From Gemmatimonadota bacterium (lineage in GTDB: Bacteria; Gemmatimonadota; Gemmatimonadetes; Longimicrobiales; Gaopeijiaceae), in contig JAJDUP010000012.1 of assembly GCA_022826565.1 (NCBI GenBank), positions 248,001 through 312,000 on the forward strand: DNA of 64,000 nt. Direction: 5' to 3'. The translations under genes and the position numbers were made by a program. Under the pieces are notes generated by a model. It searched no databases, was not told the DNA's origin, and saw nothing but the letters and a program-made list of their open reading frames with translations. Shown here piece after piece: positions 26,243 to 35,371 of the stretch; within the stretch, counting starts at the first letter, position 1; every line of letters starts with the position of its first letter.

Positions 26243-27781
26243 ATGATGACCCGCATGTACAGCAGACTGTTCGGACTCGCCGCGACGGCGGCGCTCGTCG
26301 CCGCGCTCTTCGTCTTCGCTACCGGCGCGGCCGCGCAGGAGGGGCTGGCCGGGCTGGAGGCCGAAATCGAGGAGATGGTTCGCGACTGGGGCATCCCGGG
26401 TGCCGCGGTGGTGGTGATCCAGGATGACGAGATCACCTTCGCGGAGGGCTTCGGGGTGAAGGAAATCGGGGGCTCGGACCCGGTCGACGAGAATACGATC
26501 TTCGCGGTGGGCTCCACCTCCAAGGCCTTTACCGCCGCCGCGATCGCCATGCTCGTGGACGAGGGGAAGGTCGGATGGGACGATCCCATGGTCGATCACG
26601 TGCCCATCTTCCAGCTCAGCGACCCCTACATCACCCGCGACCTGCGCGTGCGCGACCTCATGAGCCACAACTCCGGGCTGATGCGCGGCGACCGCCTCTG
26701 GTACGCGAGCGGCCGCACCCGCGAAGAGGTCCTGAAGCAGGTCAGGCACCAGCCGGTGACCTTTCCGCTGCGCTCCACCTTCCAGTACAACAACACGACC
26801 TGGATCGCGGCCGGCGAGGTCATCGAGAACGCCGCCGGGATGAGCTGGGACGACTTCCTGGCCTCGCGCATCTTCGCGCCGCTCGGCATGACCCGCAGCA
26901 CGACCTCGGTCGGCGCGCTCGATCGGCTCGACAACGTCGCCACGCCCCACAATCCGTCGCTGGACGGCGAAGTGACGGCCATACCCTACCGCGACATCGA
27001 CAACGCGGGGCCGGCCGGCTCGATCAACTCCAGCGCACTGCAGATGGCCCAGTGGATCCGGCTTCAGCTCGGCCGCGGGGAATTCGAGGGTGAGCGGCTC
27101 ATCTCCGAGGAGGCCATCGGGGAGACGCACACCGGCCAGATGCTCATCCGCAAGGAAGGCACCTGGGCCCTGGTCTGGCCCGAATCGGACTTTCTCACCT
27201 ACGGACTCGGCTGGTTCCTGAGCAGCTACCGCGACGTCACGATGATCTCCCACGGCGGCAACATCGACGGCATGACCGCCTACGTCGGATTCGTCCCCAG
27301 GCGAGGCTACGGGATGGTGATCCTGTCCAACCTGAGCGGCGCCAACGGCTTCAGTTCCGCCCTCGCGCACCGCATCATCGACCGCCTGGAGGGCGGCGAG
27401 GGCCTGCCCTGGAACGACATGATCCTCGAGAGGTGGAACGAACTCCTGGAGCAGCAGCGCAACGCGGCCGCGGAAGTCGAGGAGGGCCGTGCGGAAGGCA
27501 CCTCGCCCACGCTGCCCCTGGCCGACTACGCCGGCACCTACGCCAACGACATGTACGGCGAGATCACCGTGACCGAGGACGGCGGGGTGCTGAGCGCCAC
27601 CTTCGGCGCCGGCTTCGAGGGCACCCTGGAGCACTGGCACTACGACACCTTCCGGGCCAACTGGAGCGGTGGCGCCGACGAAGGGGAGTTTCTGCGCTTC
27701 GAAGTCGGGACGGACGGCAACGTCGCGGTGCTGCACGCGGAGATCGAGGGGAGCGTCGCGTTCACGAAGCGGGACAGGTAA
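26243..27781 (+). CDS. Beta-lactamase-fold serine hydrolase, exported
   Basis: 512 residues. Signal peptide about 1-31 (cleavage near AAAQE). Catalytic motifs: STSK (Ser91, Lys94), YNN (182-184) and HGG in MISHGGNIDG. A C-terminal strand-rich domain (about 410-512, ADYAGTYANDMYGEITV...) matches the accessory domain often found after this fold. It is 22 bases downstream of the GntR gene. One of three such hydrolases in the window; D-aminopeptidase or esterase activity is the family expectation. Confidence 0.9.
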   Translation: MMTRMYSRLFGLAATAALVAALFVFATGAAAQEGLAGLEAEIEEMVRDWGIPGAAVVVIQDDEITFAEGFGVKEIGGSDPVDENTIFAVGSTSKAFTAAAIAMLVDEGKVGWDDPMVDHVPIFQLSDPYITRDLRVRDLMSHNSGLMRGDRLWYASGRTREEVLKQVRHQPVTFPLRSTFQYNNTTWIAAGEVIENAAGMSWDDFLASRIFAPLGMTRSTTSVGALDRLDNVATPHNPSLDGEVTAIPYRDIDNAGPAGSINSSALQMAQWIRLQLGRGEFEGERLISEEAIGETHTGQMLIRKEGTWALVWPESDFLTYGLGWFLSSYRDVTMISHGGNIDGMTAYVGFVPRRGYGMVILSNLSGANGFSSALAHRIIDRLEGGEGLPWNDMILERWNELLEQQRNAAAEVEEGRAEGTSPTLPLADYAGTYANDMYGEITVTEDGGVLSATFGAGFEGTLEHWHYDTFRANWSGGADEGEFLRFEVGTDGNVAVLHAEIEGSVAFTKRDR

Positions 27782-27851
27782 GTTCCGGCCTGACCGCGAC
27801 GTAGCTGGCACGCAAGGGAGCCGCCGCATTCCACGCAGGAGGCGTTGTACC

Positions 27852-29102
27852 ATGATCCGGCCGAGACCCCTCTACACCGCGGCGCCTGGAGCCGCTTTGC
27901 TCGCCCTCATGTTGTCCGCGGTCTCCTCGTCCTGCGCGCCGGAGGATCAGGTCGGCGGTGCGGTGCGCCAGACGCTGCCGAACGGGGCGGTGCTCGTGCG
28001 CTACACCGACCTCCCGGCCATCGACCACGTCGGCCCGGAAGTCACCGAAGCCCAGGTGGATCTCAGGATCGGGACGCTCGACGGAGACGACCCCAACTAC
28101 ATGTTCGCCGACATCCGGGGCGTGCAGGCAGCCAGCGACGGCACCATCTACGTGCTCGACTACCAGGCGGTGGAGGTCCGGGCGTATTCCCCCGCCGGCG
28201 AATACCTCGGCACAATCACCCGCCACGGCGAGGGCCCGGGCGAGATCAGCCGAGCCAATGGAATCCTGCTCTCGGGCGACACCCTCCTCTGGATCAACGA
28301 TCACGGGAAGTGGCAGATCGTCGGCGTCGATCCCGCTGGCGAGGAGCTTGGCCGCTTCGATATGCCGGTTCCCGCCTACGGGTACCTCTGGGACGGAGCG
28401 TTCGACCGTGAGGGCCGCTACTGGCAGGGCGCCGTGCACTCGGACAGGGAGTTCAGCATGCCACCGCAGTTTGGGCACGGCACGATCCACTTCCGTCAGT
28501 ACTTCAAGTCCTACCACCCGACCACGGAAGTCGTCGACTCCATCTTCGTCGGCGAGGATCCCTACCAGGAGTATGTGGTCGAGACGAATACCGGGGGCTA
28601 CAGGCATTACCCGATTCCCTTCGTGGCCGCCAACGTCACGGTGATGGACCCGTCCGGCGGGTTCTGGCAGGCGAACACGGCTTCGTACCGCGTCACCCGC
28701 ACCACCGAGAGCGGGGACACGCTTGTGGTGATCGAAGCGGGACTGCCGACCCAGCCGGTGACGCCCGAAGACCGCTCCTCCTACGTCCAGCGCATGGTCG
28801 AGGGCCGTCCGGATCAGCGGCGTGCCGTGGAAGCAGTGGCGGACCTCATGCCGGAGTTCAAGCCGGTTCTGGAGGGTCTCTTCGTGGACGACGAAGGACG
28901 GCTCTGGGTGGAGCGGTCCACCCCGAACGAAGTGCCGCCCTTCTACGACCTGTTTGCGCGGGACGGCGACTACCTGGGCTCCGTGCGCCTCGCGTTCGAA
29001 CCGCGGCCGGGCAGCAAGGTCTGGGTCCAGCACGGGAACCTCTATACCTGGGTTGTGGACGAGCTCGATACGCCCTTCGTCGTGAGGGCGCCGGTGTCAT
29101 GA
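27852..29102 (+). CDS. Six-bladed beta-propeller lipoprotein
   Basis: 416 residues from ATG 27852. Signal ends at VSSSC (lipoprotein Cys). The body has repeating strand units of an NHL/6-bladed propeller: IRGVQAASDGTIYVLDYQAVEVRAYSPAGEYLGTI, followed by RHGEGPGEISR, the signature linker of this family, then PFYDLFARDGDYLGSV. No catalytic motif is visible; such proteins are probably binding or sensor lipoproteins. It overlaps the next gene's start by 4 bases. A distant relative is at 62427-63692. Confidence 0.83.
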   Translation: MIRPRPLYTAAPGAALLALMLSAVSSSCAPEDQVGGAVRQTLPNGAVLVRYTDLPAIDHVGPEVTEAQVDLRIGTLDGDDPNYMFADIRGVQAASDGTIYVLDYQAVEVRAYSPAGEYLGTITRHGEGPGEISRANGILLSGDTLLWINDHGKWQIVGVDPAGEELGRFDMPVPAYGYLWDGAFDREGRYWQGAVHSDREFSMPPQFGHGTIHFRQYFKSYHPTTEVVDSIFVGEDPYQEYVVETNTGGYRHYPIPFVAANVTVMDPSGGFWQANTASYRVTRTTESGDTLVVIEAGLPTQPVTPEDRSSYVQRMVEGRPDQRRAVEAVADLMPEFKPVLEGLFVDDEGRLWVERSTPNEVPPFYDLFARDGDYLGSVRLAFEPRPGSKVWVQHGNLYTWVVDELDTPFVVRAPVS

Positions 29103-30277
29103 GCTCGTCGCCGCGTCGCGCCCGCAGCGCTGACGGGGCCACCCACACCGCCGACGTCGTCGTCATCGGCGCGGGCATCGTGGGGGCTTCCAGCGCCTGG
29201 CAGCTGGCCCGGCGGGGCCTGTCGGTCATCGTCCTTGAACGCGAAGCCGCCCCCGCGCTCGGTTCCACCGGACGAAGCGCGGCGGGGGTGCGCGTGCAGT
29301 TCACCACGGCCCCGAACATCGCGCTGTCGATGTACTCGCTGCCCATCTACCGAACCTTCCGCGAACGGCACGGCCACGAGGTCGGGTACCGCGACATCGG
29401 CTACCTGCTGCTGGTCCCGCCCGAGCGCTGGGACGATCACCTCGCGTCGGTCGCGCTGCAGCAGAGCATGGGCGCACCCGTCGAGGTGTTCGCACCGGAA
29501 GACGCGCCGCGGTACGTCCCCATGGATCCCGGCGGCCTCGCCGGGGTGACCTACGGTCCCTGGGACGGGGTGATCGACCCCCACATGGCCACGCACGCCT
29601 GGGTTGCGATGGGGCGCGACGCGGGGGTGTCGTATCGTTTCAGGCACCCCGTCACCGCAGTGCAACCCGAGGCGGACGGCTGGCGAGTGCAGTGCGGCAA
29701 CCAAGCCTTCTCCTGCGGCCACGTCGTCAACGCCGCCGGCACCTGGTCCGGGCTGATCGGCCGCCTCGCCGGGCTCGCAGTCCCGGTCCGCCCCAAGCGC
29801 ATCCAGATCTTCCTCAGCGCCCCCATCGCCGACGAGCGCACCTACCCGCTCACCATCGACCTCGGCACGGGCGTCTACCTGCGCAGCGAGGGCGACCGCA
29901 TCCTCTTCGGCATGGACACGCACGCCGACGACGGCTTCACCGAAGGGGTCGATTGGAGGTGGCTGGAGCAGGTGCTGTTGGCCGGCGTCGACCGCTATCC
30001 CTGGTGGGTGGACCTCGGAGTGGACCGCCAGGGCAGCTGGTGGGGATACTACGGCGTCACTCCCGACAACAACCCGGTGATCGGTTTCAACCCCGGCGCC
30101 GCGTGCTGGGTCGACGCCTGCGGCTTTTCCGGACACGGCATCATGCATGCGCCGGCGACCGGACTCGCCGTGTCTGAGCTCATCGCCGACGGTCGCGCCC
30201 ACACCCTTGACGTAACCGCCTTCGCTCACGGAAGGTTCGAGGACGGCGGGGTGGCGGTGGAAGCCAACATTTTCTAG
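29099..30277 (+). CDS. FAD-dependent oxidase of the DAO/sarcosine-oxidase family
   Basis: 392 residues. Rossmann motif VVVIGAGIVGASSAWQLARRG (about 20-40) with ERE at the end of the second strand. GSTGRSAAGVRVQF is the conserved flavin-proximal segment. The C-terminal YYGVTPDNNPVIGF and ACGFSGHGIMHAPATG match the end of sarcosine/dimethylglycine-oxidase-like enzymes. No signal peptide, so cytosolic. ATG 29099 overlaps the propeller gene's stop. It probably oxidises a secondary or D-amino acid. Confidence 0.9.
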   Translation: MSSSPRRARSADGATHTADVVVIGAGIVGASSAWQLARRGLSVIVLEREAAPALGSTGRSAAGVRVQFTTAPNIALSMYSLPIYRTFRERHGHEVGYRDIGYLLLVPPERWDDHLASVALQQSMGAPVEVFAPEDAPRYVPMDPGGLAGVTYGPWDGVIDPHMATHAWVAMGRDAGVSYRFRHPVTAVQPEADGWRVQCGNQAFSCGHVVNAAGTWSGLIGRLAGLAVPVRPKRIQIFLSAPIADERTYPLTIDLGTGVYLRSEGDRILFGMDTHADDGFTEGVDWRWLEQVLLAGVDRYPWWVDLGVDRQGSWWGYYGVTPDNNPVIGFNPGAACWVDACGFSGHGIMHAPATGLAVSELIADGRAHTLDVTAFAHGRFEDGGVAVEANIF

Positions 30278-30289
30278 GACCCGAGAGAC

Positions 30290-30949
30290 ATGCAGCTGAG
30301 ATTCGCCGAAGAGGTCATGCTCCTTTTGCTGGATGACGAGGGCGAGAGGTTTTTGCGGGTACCCGACTGGTCGCTCAGGTACGCCCTGGGCGGTGGAGTG
30401 CTGATGGATCTGGCGTTCGAGGACCGGATCGACACCGATCTCGAGAAGCTCGTCCTCGTCGACTCGACGCCGCTGGGGGATGACCTCCTCGACCCCACGC
30501 TGGCCGAGATCGCCGACAGCGAGGGCACCCACAACGCGCGCTTCTGGGTGGAGCGCGCCGCCGCGCGTTCGGACGAAATCCGCGAGGCCGCCATCGACAG
30601 CCTGGTCGGGCGCGGTATCCTGGAGCGCAAGGAGGACCGCTTCCTGTGGGTCTTCCGCTCCCGCCGCTATCCCGTCCTCGACGACGGCACCGCCGAGCGC
30701 GAGGTGAAGTTGCGGCTGATGGAACTGCTCTTCAGCGACATGATCCCGACGCCGCGCGACGTGGTGATCATCTGCCTCGCCGACGCGTGCGGGATCTTTG
30801 CGGAGCTGCTCTCGCGGCGCGAACTGCAGCAGGTGCTGCCGCGCATCCAGTTCCTCCGCCAGATGGACCTTATCGGCCAGGCGGTGACCGCGGCCGTGTG
30901 GGACATCGAGGTTTCTCTCGCCCAAGCCATCCGGCCCCACTTCGGCTAG
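30290..30949 (+). CDS. GPP34-family protein (Golgi phosphoprotein 3-like)
   Basis: 219 residues. It starts MQLRFAEEVMLLLLDDEGERF, the first helix of the GPP34 fold, followed by YALGGGVLMDLAFEDRI, LVDSTPLGDDLLD, and IDSLVGRGILERKEDRFLWVF, the helix-loop that in eukaryotic GOLPH3 helps bind phosphatidylinositol 4-phosphate. Bacterial members occur in several phyla and their role is unknown. It follows the oxidase by 12 bases and ends just before the mod promoter. Confidence 0.87.
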   Translation: MQLRFAEEVMLLLLDDEGERFLRVPDWSLRYALGGGVLMDLAFEDRIDTDLEKLVLVDSTPLGDDLLDPTLAEIADSEGTHNARFWVERAAARSDEIREAAIDSLVGRGILERKEDRFLWVFRSRRYPVLDDGTAEREVKLRLMELLFSDMIPTPRDVVIICLADACGIFAELLSRRELQQVLPRIQFLRQMDLIGQAVTAAVWDIEVSLAQAIRPHFG

Positions 30950-30966
30950 CGGCAGCCCCCGCGCTC

Positions 30967-30994
30967 TTGTCAAGTAGGCTTTACATTATATAAT
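30967..30994 (+). promoter_or_regulatory. Strong sigma70-type promoter of the mod-like operon
   Basis: TTGTCA (30967-30972), 16-base spacer, TATAAT (30989-30994). The -10 box is inside the perfect palindrome at 30980-30999, so a protein bound there would exclude RNA polymerase. About 50 bases separate it from the regulator's ATG. Confidence 0.7.
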
Positions 30995-31005
30995 GTAAAC
31001 CTTAC
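30980..31005. promoter_or_regulatory. Operator: perfect 20-bp palindrome and copy C of the 25-bp element
   Basis: TTTACATTAT followed by ATAATGTAAA (30980-30999) is a perfect 20-bp palindrome. Bases 30981-31005 also make up a copy of the 25-bp element: its reverse complement agrees with copy D at 21 of 25 positions. It covers the -10 box, so repression of the XRE/PBP-mod operon, possibly by its own first product, is likely. Confidence 0.72.
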
Positions 31006-31044
31006 ACTTTTCCGCCCACGGATCAGGACAGGAGACCTGCACTC

Positions 31045-32154
31045 ATGACGGACAACCAGCTCAGGAACCGCGTCAGACAGCACCGCAAGGCCGAGGGGCT
31101 TTCCCAACACGCGCTCGCCGAAGCCATCGGCGTTTCACGACAGGCGATCCACGCCATCGAGAACGGCGCCCAGGTGCCGTCGACCAGCCTCGGCCTGCGC
31201 ATGGCACGCGTCTTCGGTTGCGACGTGGAGGACCTGTTCAGCCTCGCTTCGGATCCGGGGATTCGGGCCCGCCTCGCCCCCGCCCCCCCGGCGCTCGCCG
31301 CGGGTTCGCGGGTCGCGCTCGGCATGGTCGGCGAGCGCTGGGTGGCCCACCGCCTCCCCTCGCACGGGATGACCGCCGCCGACGGCATCCTGACCGGCGA
31401 GGCTGACGGCGCGGACGCCGAGGTCATGCCGCTGGCCGGTCTCAGCCAGCTGAAACGCAATGTCCTCGTCGCCGGGTGCGCACCCCTTCTCGGCGCGGTC
31501 TCGCACCGGGTGGGCCGGCGCTTCAACGACGCCCGCGTGACCTGGCTGCGCGCCGGGAGCGGCAGGGCGATGAAGATGCTCTCCGCGGGGCTCGTTCACG
31601 TCGCGGGGCTTCACCTGTCGTCGGGCGGGGGAGAGAACGGCACCGCCGCGGCGGCCCGGCGGGCGCTGCCGGGCCAGACCCTGCTCGTCGTCAACCTGAC
31701 ACGCTGGCGGCAGGGACTGGTGGTGGCGGCCGGGAACCCCAGGGGAATCGGCGGCGCCGAAGACCTGGCCGCACCCGGCCTGCGGATCGTGCGGCGCGAG
31801 GAGGGCTCCGCCGCGCAGGCCCTGGCCGCCAGAGTCACGGAGGCCGCGGGGAGCGTGCTGCCCGCCGACGGTCCCATGGCCCAGGGCCACGCCGAGGTCG
31901 CTCGCATGATTCGCTGGGGCGCGGCGGACGTCGGGGTCGCCATCGAGAGCGCGGCCCTGGCCGAAGGGCTCGATTTCGTACCGCTCACGGAGGAGAGCTT
32001 CGACCTCGTGGTGTCCGAGAAGCTCGCGAAGAAGGCGCCCGTCTCGCGCCTGCTCGACGCCCTGGACGACCCGGCGTTCCGGACCGAAGTCAGCCATCTG
32101 CCCGGTTACGACGGATCGATGAGCGGGCAGGTCACGACCGTCGAAGCCGCGTGA
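31045..32154 (+). CDS. XRE-type regulator with PBP-like substrate-binding domain
   Basis: 369 residues. The N-terminal HTH is of the Cro/C1 type (NRVRQHRKAEGLSQHALAEAIGVSRQAIHAIENG, about 7-40). From about residue 90 to 350 a periplasmic-binding-protein-like fold follows, without a signal peptide: LKRNVLVAGCAPLLG, VTWLRAGSGRAMKML, AEVARMIRWGAADVGVAIES. This architecture is used by oxyanion-responsive regulators next to molybdate/tungstate transporters. It is the first gene of the operon, overlaps modA by 4 bases, and its promoter carries the palindrome it may bind. Ligand identity (molybdate or tungstate) is inferred from neighbours. Confidence 0.88.
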   Translation: MTDNQLRNRVRQHRKAEGLSQHALAEAIGVSRQAIHAIENGAQVPSTSLGLRMARVFGCDVEDLFSLASDPGIRARLAPAPPALAAGSRVALGMVGERWVAHRLPSHGMTAADGILTGEADGADAEVMPLAGLSQLKRNVLVAGCAPLLGAVSHRVGRRFNDARVTWLRAGSGRAMKMLSAGLVHVAGLHLSSGGGENGTAAAARRALPGQTLLVVNLTRWRQGLVVAAGNPRGIGGAEDLAAPGLRIVRREEGSAAQALAARVTEAAGSVLPADGPMAQGHAEVARMIRWGAADVGVAIESAALAEGLDFVPLTEESFDLVVSEKLAKKAPVSRLLDALDDPAFRTEVSHLPGYDGSMSGQVTTVEAA

Positions 32155-32939
32155 CGACCCGGGCCCGCGCGGTCGCGGCAATTCTGGCGCTTGCCGTCGC
32201 CGGCTGCCATCCCGGCGGGCCCGAACGGCAGCCTCTGCGCATCTTCGCCGCGTCGTCGCTCACCGACGCGTTCCGGGAGATGGCGGGGGCCTTCGAGGGC
32301 GCCCACCCGGACACCGAGGTCGTCCTCGTCTTCGCGGGCAGCCAGATCCTGCGCCTGCAGATCGAGCAGGGCGCCCCGGCCGACGTCTTCGCCTCGGCCA
32401 ACCCGCAACACATGGACGCGCTGGTGGATGGCGGCCTGGTGAGCGGGGAGCGGGTGCTTGCGCGCAACGAACTGGTGGTGATCGTGCCGCCGGCCAACCC
32501 CGCCGGAATCGAGTCCTTCGCCGACCTGGTCCGCGCCGAGCGCATCGTGATCGGGACGCCGAACGTGCCGGTGGGGGCATATGCGCGGGAGGCGCTGAGG
32601 CGTGTGGGCGCGGAGGCCGGCGGCGGCGCGTTCGCGCAGGCCGTGCTGGGCCGGGTCGTCTCCGAGGAGAGCAGCGTGCGCCTGGTGCGCGCCAAGGTGG
32701 AGCTGGGCGAGGCCGACGCCGCGATCGTGTATCGGACCGACGCGGTGCCCGGGCGGGTGCTGACCGTGCAGGTGCCGCCCCGGGCCAACGTGCGGGCGCG
32801 CTACCTGCTCGGGATGGTGGAAGGCGCGGAGAACGCCGCCGGGGCGGAGCGATGGGCCGAATTCGCCGCTTCGCCGGAAGGGCGGCGCATCCTCTCCCGC
32901 CACGGCTTCCTCGCGGAAACGACTGCCACGGCGCAGTAG
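32151..32939 (+). CDS. modA: Molybdate ABC transporter, substrate-binding lipoprotein
   Basis: 262 residues from GTG 32151, overlapping the regulator's stop (GTGA). Signal with lipobox LAVAGC. The binding-protein core shows [16 protein letters not shown] (oxyanion-contacting Ser pair), [41 protein letters not shown] and [12 protein letters not shown], all standard ModA positions. It captures molybdate (or tungstate) outside the inner membrane. A much longer upstream open frame is only overlap with the regulator. Confidence 0.93.
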   Translation: MTTRARAVAAILALAVAGCHPGGPERQPLRIFAASSLTDAFREMAGAFEGAHPDTEVVLVFAGSQILRLQIEQGAPADVFASANPQHMDALVDGGLVSGERVLARNELVVIVPPANPAGIESFADLVRAERIVIGTPNVPVGAYAREALRRVGAEAGGGAFAQAVLGRVVSEESSVRLVRAKVELGEADAAIVYRTDAVPGRVLTVQVPPRANVRARYLLGMVEGAENAAGAERWAEFAASPEGRRILSRHGFLAETTATAQ

Positions 32940-32946
32940 CGGCCCC

Positions 32947-33816
32947 GTGGAAGACGCCGGCAGGGCGGTGAAGCGCCGCCGTTCTCTCGCGGAGCGCGCC
33001 CCGTTCCTGGCCGCCATCCCCATGCTGGCCATCCTCGCGGTGCCCCTGATCGCGCTGGCGGGAGCCTCCTCACCCGGCGACATCGCCGCGGGCGCCCGCC
33101 ACCCCCTCTTCGCCCCCGCCCTCTGGCTGAGCACCCGCACCACCCTCGTCAGCCTGGCCGCCATGGTCGTGCTGGGCACCCCCCTGGCCTGGTGGATGGC
33201 GTCCCGCCCGGGGCGCGGTTCCCGCGTCGTCGAGACCCTGGTCGACCTCCCCATCGTGGTGCCGCCCGCGGTCATGGGCATCGCGCTGCTGGAGGCCTTC
33301 GGACGCAACGGCCTCTTCGGTCCCGCCCTTTCCGCACTGGGGCTCCAGATCCCCTTCACCACCACCGCTGTCGTCGCGGCGCAGGTCGTCGTCTCGGCTC
33401 CCTTCTACATCCAGGCCGCCGCCGCGGCCTTCCGGCGCGTTGACGAGGACCTCCTCATCGTGGCGCGCACCCTGGGCCATTCCCCGGCGAGCGCCTTCTT
33501 CCGGGTCGCGGTCCCCCTCGCGCTGCCCGGCATGGTCGCGGGCGCCGCCCTCGCCTGGGCCCGGGCGCTGGGGGAGTTCGGCGCCACCCTCCTCTTCGCG
33601 GGCAACTTCACGGGCTCGACCCAGACGATGCCGCTCGCCATCTACACCGCCCTCGAGTCCGATGCGCGGGTCGCGGTCGCGCTGGCCCTCGTCCTCGTCG
33701 CGGCGAGCGCCCTGCTGCTGGTGCCCCTGCGCGCCGTTCCCGCCCTGATCGCACGCCGCTTGGGCGGGGGGCGCGGCGGGGGGCGGCCGCCGCTCCAGGG
33801 CTTCGCGGGTTCCTGA
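32947..33816 (+). CDS. modB: Molybdate ABC transporter permease
   Basis: 289 residues from GTG 32947, 7 bases after modA. About six membrane helices. The coupling-helix EAA loop reads [29 protein letters not shown], and [17 protein letters not shown] is a ModB signature. The C-terminal tail is Gly/Arg-rich. It partners ModA and ModC. Confidence 0.94.
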   Translation: MEDAGRAVKRRRSLAERAPFLAAIPMLAILAVPLIALAGASSPGDIAAGARHPLFAPALWLSTRTTLVSLAAMVVLGTPLAWWMASRPGRGSRVVETLVDLPIVVPPAVMGIALLEAFGRNGLFGPALSALGLQIPFTTTAVVAAQVVVSAPFYIQAAAAAFRRVDEDLLIVARTLGHSPASAFFRVAVPLALPGMVAGAALAWARALGEFGATLLFAGNFTGSTQTMPLAIYTALESDARVAVALALVLVAASALLLVPLRAVPALIARRLGGGRGGGRPPLQGFAGS

Positions 33817-33819
33817 GCC

Positions 33820-34545
33820 ATGCAGTGGAGCGTGGAGGTCAAAGCGCGCGCGGGCGGTTTCCACCTGGACGTGGGCATCGAGGGGGACCGCGCGCCGGTG
33901 GTCGTCATCGGGCCCAACGGATCCGGCAAGACGACCCTGCTGCGCATCATCGCGGGGGCCTATCGTCCTCGGGCGGGACGGATTCGCTTCGGGGACCGCA
34001 CGCTCTTCGACTCGGCAGCCGGGATCGACCTCGCGCCCGAAGAGCGCCGCGTCGGCTACGTGCCGCAGGGCTATGGGCTCTTCCCCCACCTCCCGGTCAT
34101 CGACAACGTGGCTTTCGGGCTCGCCGGCGGACCCCGGCGCGTGCCCGGTACGGAGCGCCGCGGCACCGCCGCGGAGATTCTCGCCGAGATGGAATGCGGC
34201 CACCTGGCCCGGCGCTACCCCGCGACGCTGTCGGGCGGCGAGAAGCAGCGGGTCGCCCTGGCTCGCGCCCTGCTGCCCGCACCCGAGATGCTCCTCCTGG
34301 ACGAACCGCTGGCGGCGATGGACGTCGCCGCGCGGCGGGGCCTTCGCGCCTGGCTGACCCGCCGGCTGGCCTGCCGCGGAGCGCCCGCGATCGTGGTCAC
34401 GCACGACGTGCGCGATGTGCACGCGCTCGGATCGCCGGTGGTGGTCGCGCTCGAGGGCGGCACGGTGGTGCAGAGCGGGCCGGCGGCGGCCCTGGCGGCC
34501 CGGCCGGAGACGGACTTCGTCGCGGAGTTCTTCGGGGCGGCGTAA
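33820..34545 (+). CDS. modC: Molybdate ABC transporter ATP-binding protein, short form
   Basis: 241 residues. Walker A GPNGSGKTT (about 31-39), Q-loop VPQGYGLFPHLPV, signature LSGGEKQRVALARALL, Walker B LLLDEPLAAMD, and H-loop VVTHD. It stops soon after the ATPase domain, so it lacks the C-terminal TOBE (molybdate-binding) domain of full-length ModC; sensing may be left to the PBP-like regulator. It ends 7 bases before the convergent barrel gene. Confidence 0.93.
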   Translation: MQWSVEVKARAGGFHLDVGIEGDRAPVVVIGPNGSGKTTLLRIIAGAYRPRAGRIRFGDRTLFDSAAGIDLAPEERRVGYVPQGYGLFPHLPVIDNVAFGLAGGPRRVPGTERRGTAAEILAEMECGHLARRYPATLSGGEKQRVALARALLPAPEMLLLDEPLAAMDVAARRGLRAWLTRRLACRGAPAIVVTHDVRDVHALGSPVVVALEGGTVVQSGPAAALAARPETDFVAEFFGAA

Positions 34546-34552
34546 CGCCCGC

Positions 34553-35275
34553 CTACCGGTCCTCCGCCGACCCCCGCCTGAAGATGTACCTCGCCGTAAA
34601 GGACAGAACACCGTTGTACAGCTCGTTGCCGAGCACCGAGGCCTCGACCGCGCGGATTCCCGCCTCGTAGCGCGCGCCGAACGCGAGGCCGCCCCATTCG
34701 AGCTCGCCCCCGACCAGCACCCCCAGGTCCACCGAACGGTGTCCGATTTCCTCGATGTCGTCGCACCCCTCCTCGGCCAGTTCGCAGCGCAGCAATGCCC
34801 CCACCGACATGCCGCCGAACAGGTGGGGCCGCAGATGGTCGCCCAGCGAGGTTCGCAGTTGCGCGAGCAGGGGGAGCTGGATGTACGGAACCCGGAAGAG
34901 CTTGGTGGGACCGGTGCGCGGGTCGCCCAGCAGGGTCTCGACCCGGGCGCCCTTCTCGGAGAAGTACAGTTCGGACCTCAGCGAGAACATCTCGCCGAAC
35001 GCGAGCTCGCCGACGCCGCCGAAGAGGAACGTGGTGCGCGCGACGGCGTCCCTGGAGCCCCCGCCGGTGAAGCTGGCCCGGCTGAAGCCGGTCATCACAC
35101 CCACGGCTGGCTGCGCCGACGCCGCCGAAAGGGGAGCCGCGAGCAGTATCGCGCCTACCAGAATCGGGCCGTGGAGCTGGCGGCGGGTGACCCGGCGGCG
35201 GTTCGTGCGCACCCGGCAGCCGCCTTCACCGTAGTCGGTGCGACGCGGGAGTTCGTCACGAACTGCTGTTGCCAT
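34553..35275 (-). CDS. Small outer-membrane beta-barrel protein (PorT-like)
   Basis: 240 residues. A basic N-terminus of about 35 residues precedes the hydrophobic signal (PILVGAILLAAPLSAASA), so the true start may be internal. The mature part alternates in the way of an 8-strand barrel: AVGVMTGFSRASF, FGGVGELAFGEMFSLRSELYFSEKGAR, VPYIQLPLLAQLR, PHLFGGMSVGALL, ELYNGVLSFTARYIF. It is closely similar to the protein at 36226, including the Cys pair region ending in DDIEEI. Function unknown. Confidence 0.82.
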   Translation of the reverse strand: MATAVRDELPRRTDYGEGGCRVRTNRRRVTRRQLHGPILVGAILLAAPLSAASAQPAVGVMTGFSRASFTGGGSRDAVARTTFLFGGVGELAFGEMFSLRSELYFSEKGARVETLLGDPRTGPTKLFRVPYIQLPLLAQLRTSLGDHLRPHLFGGMSVGALLRCELAEEGCDDIEEIGHRSVDLGVLVGGELEWGGLAFGARYEAGIRAVEASVLGNELYNGVLSFTARYIFRRGSAEDR

Positions 35276-35371
35276 CTCATCTCCGGTTGGGTGTCACCAA
35301 ATGTAGCCGCTCGGACTATTCTGTCGAAAAGACGCTTGCGCGGCGAACGGTGCGACCGGCATTCTCCCGCA

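Noticed and set aside
31476-32150. In-frame extension of modA
   Set aside because: Shadow of the XRE/PBP-like gene; signal peptide and lipobox start at GTG 32151.
34415-35371. In-frame extension of the aldolase gene
   Set aside because: It overlaps modC and the barrel gene and has no family similarity; ATG 35372 suits the aldolase start.
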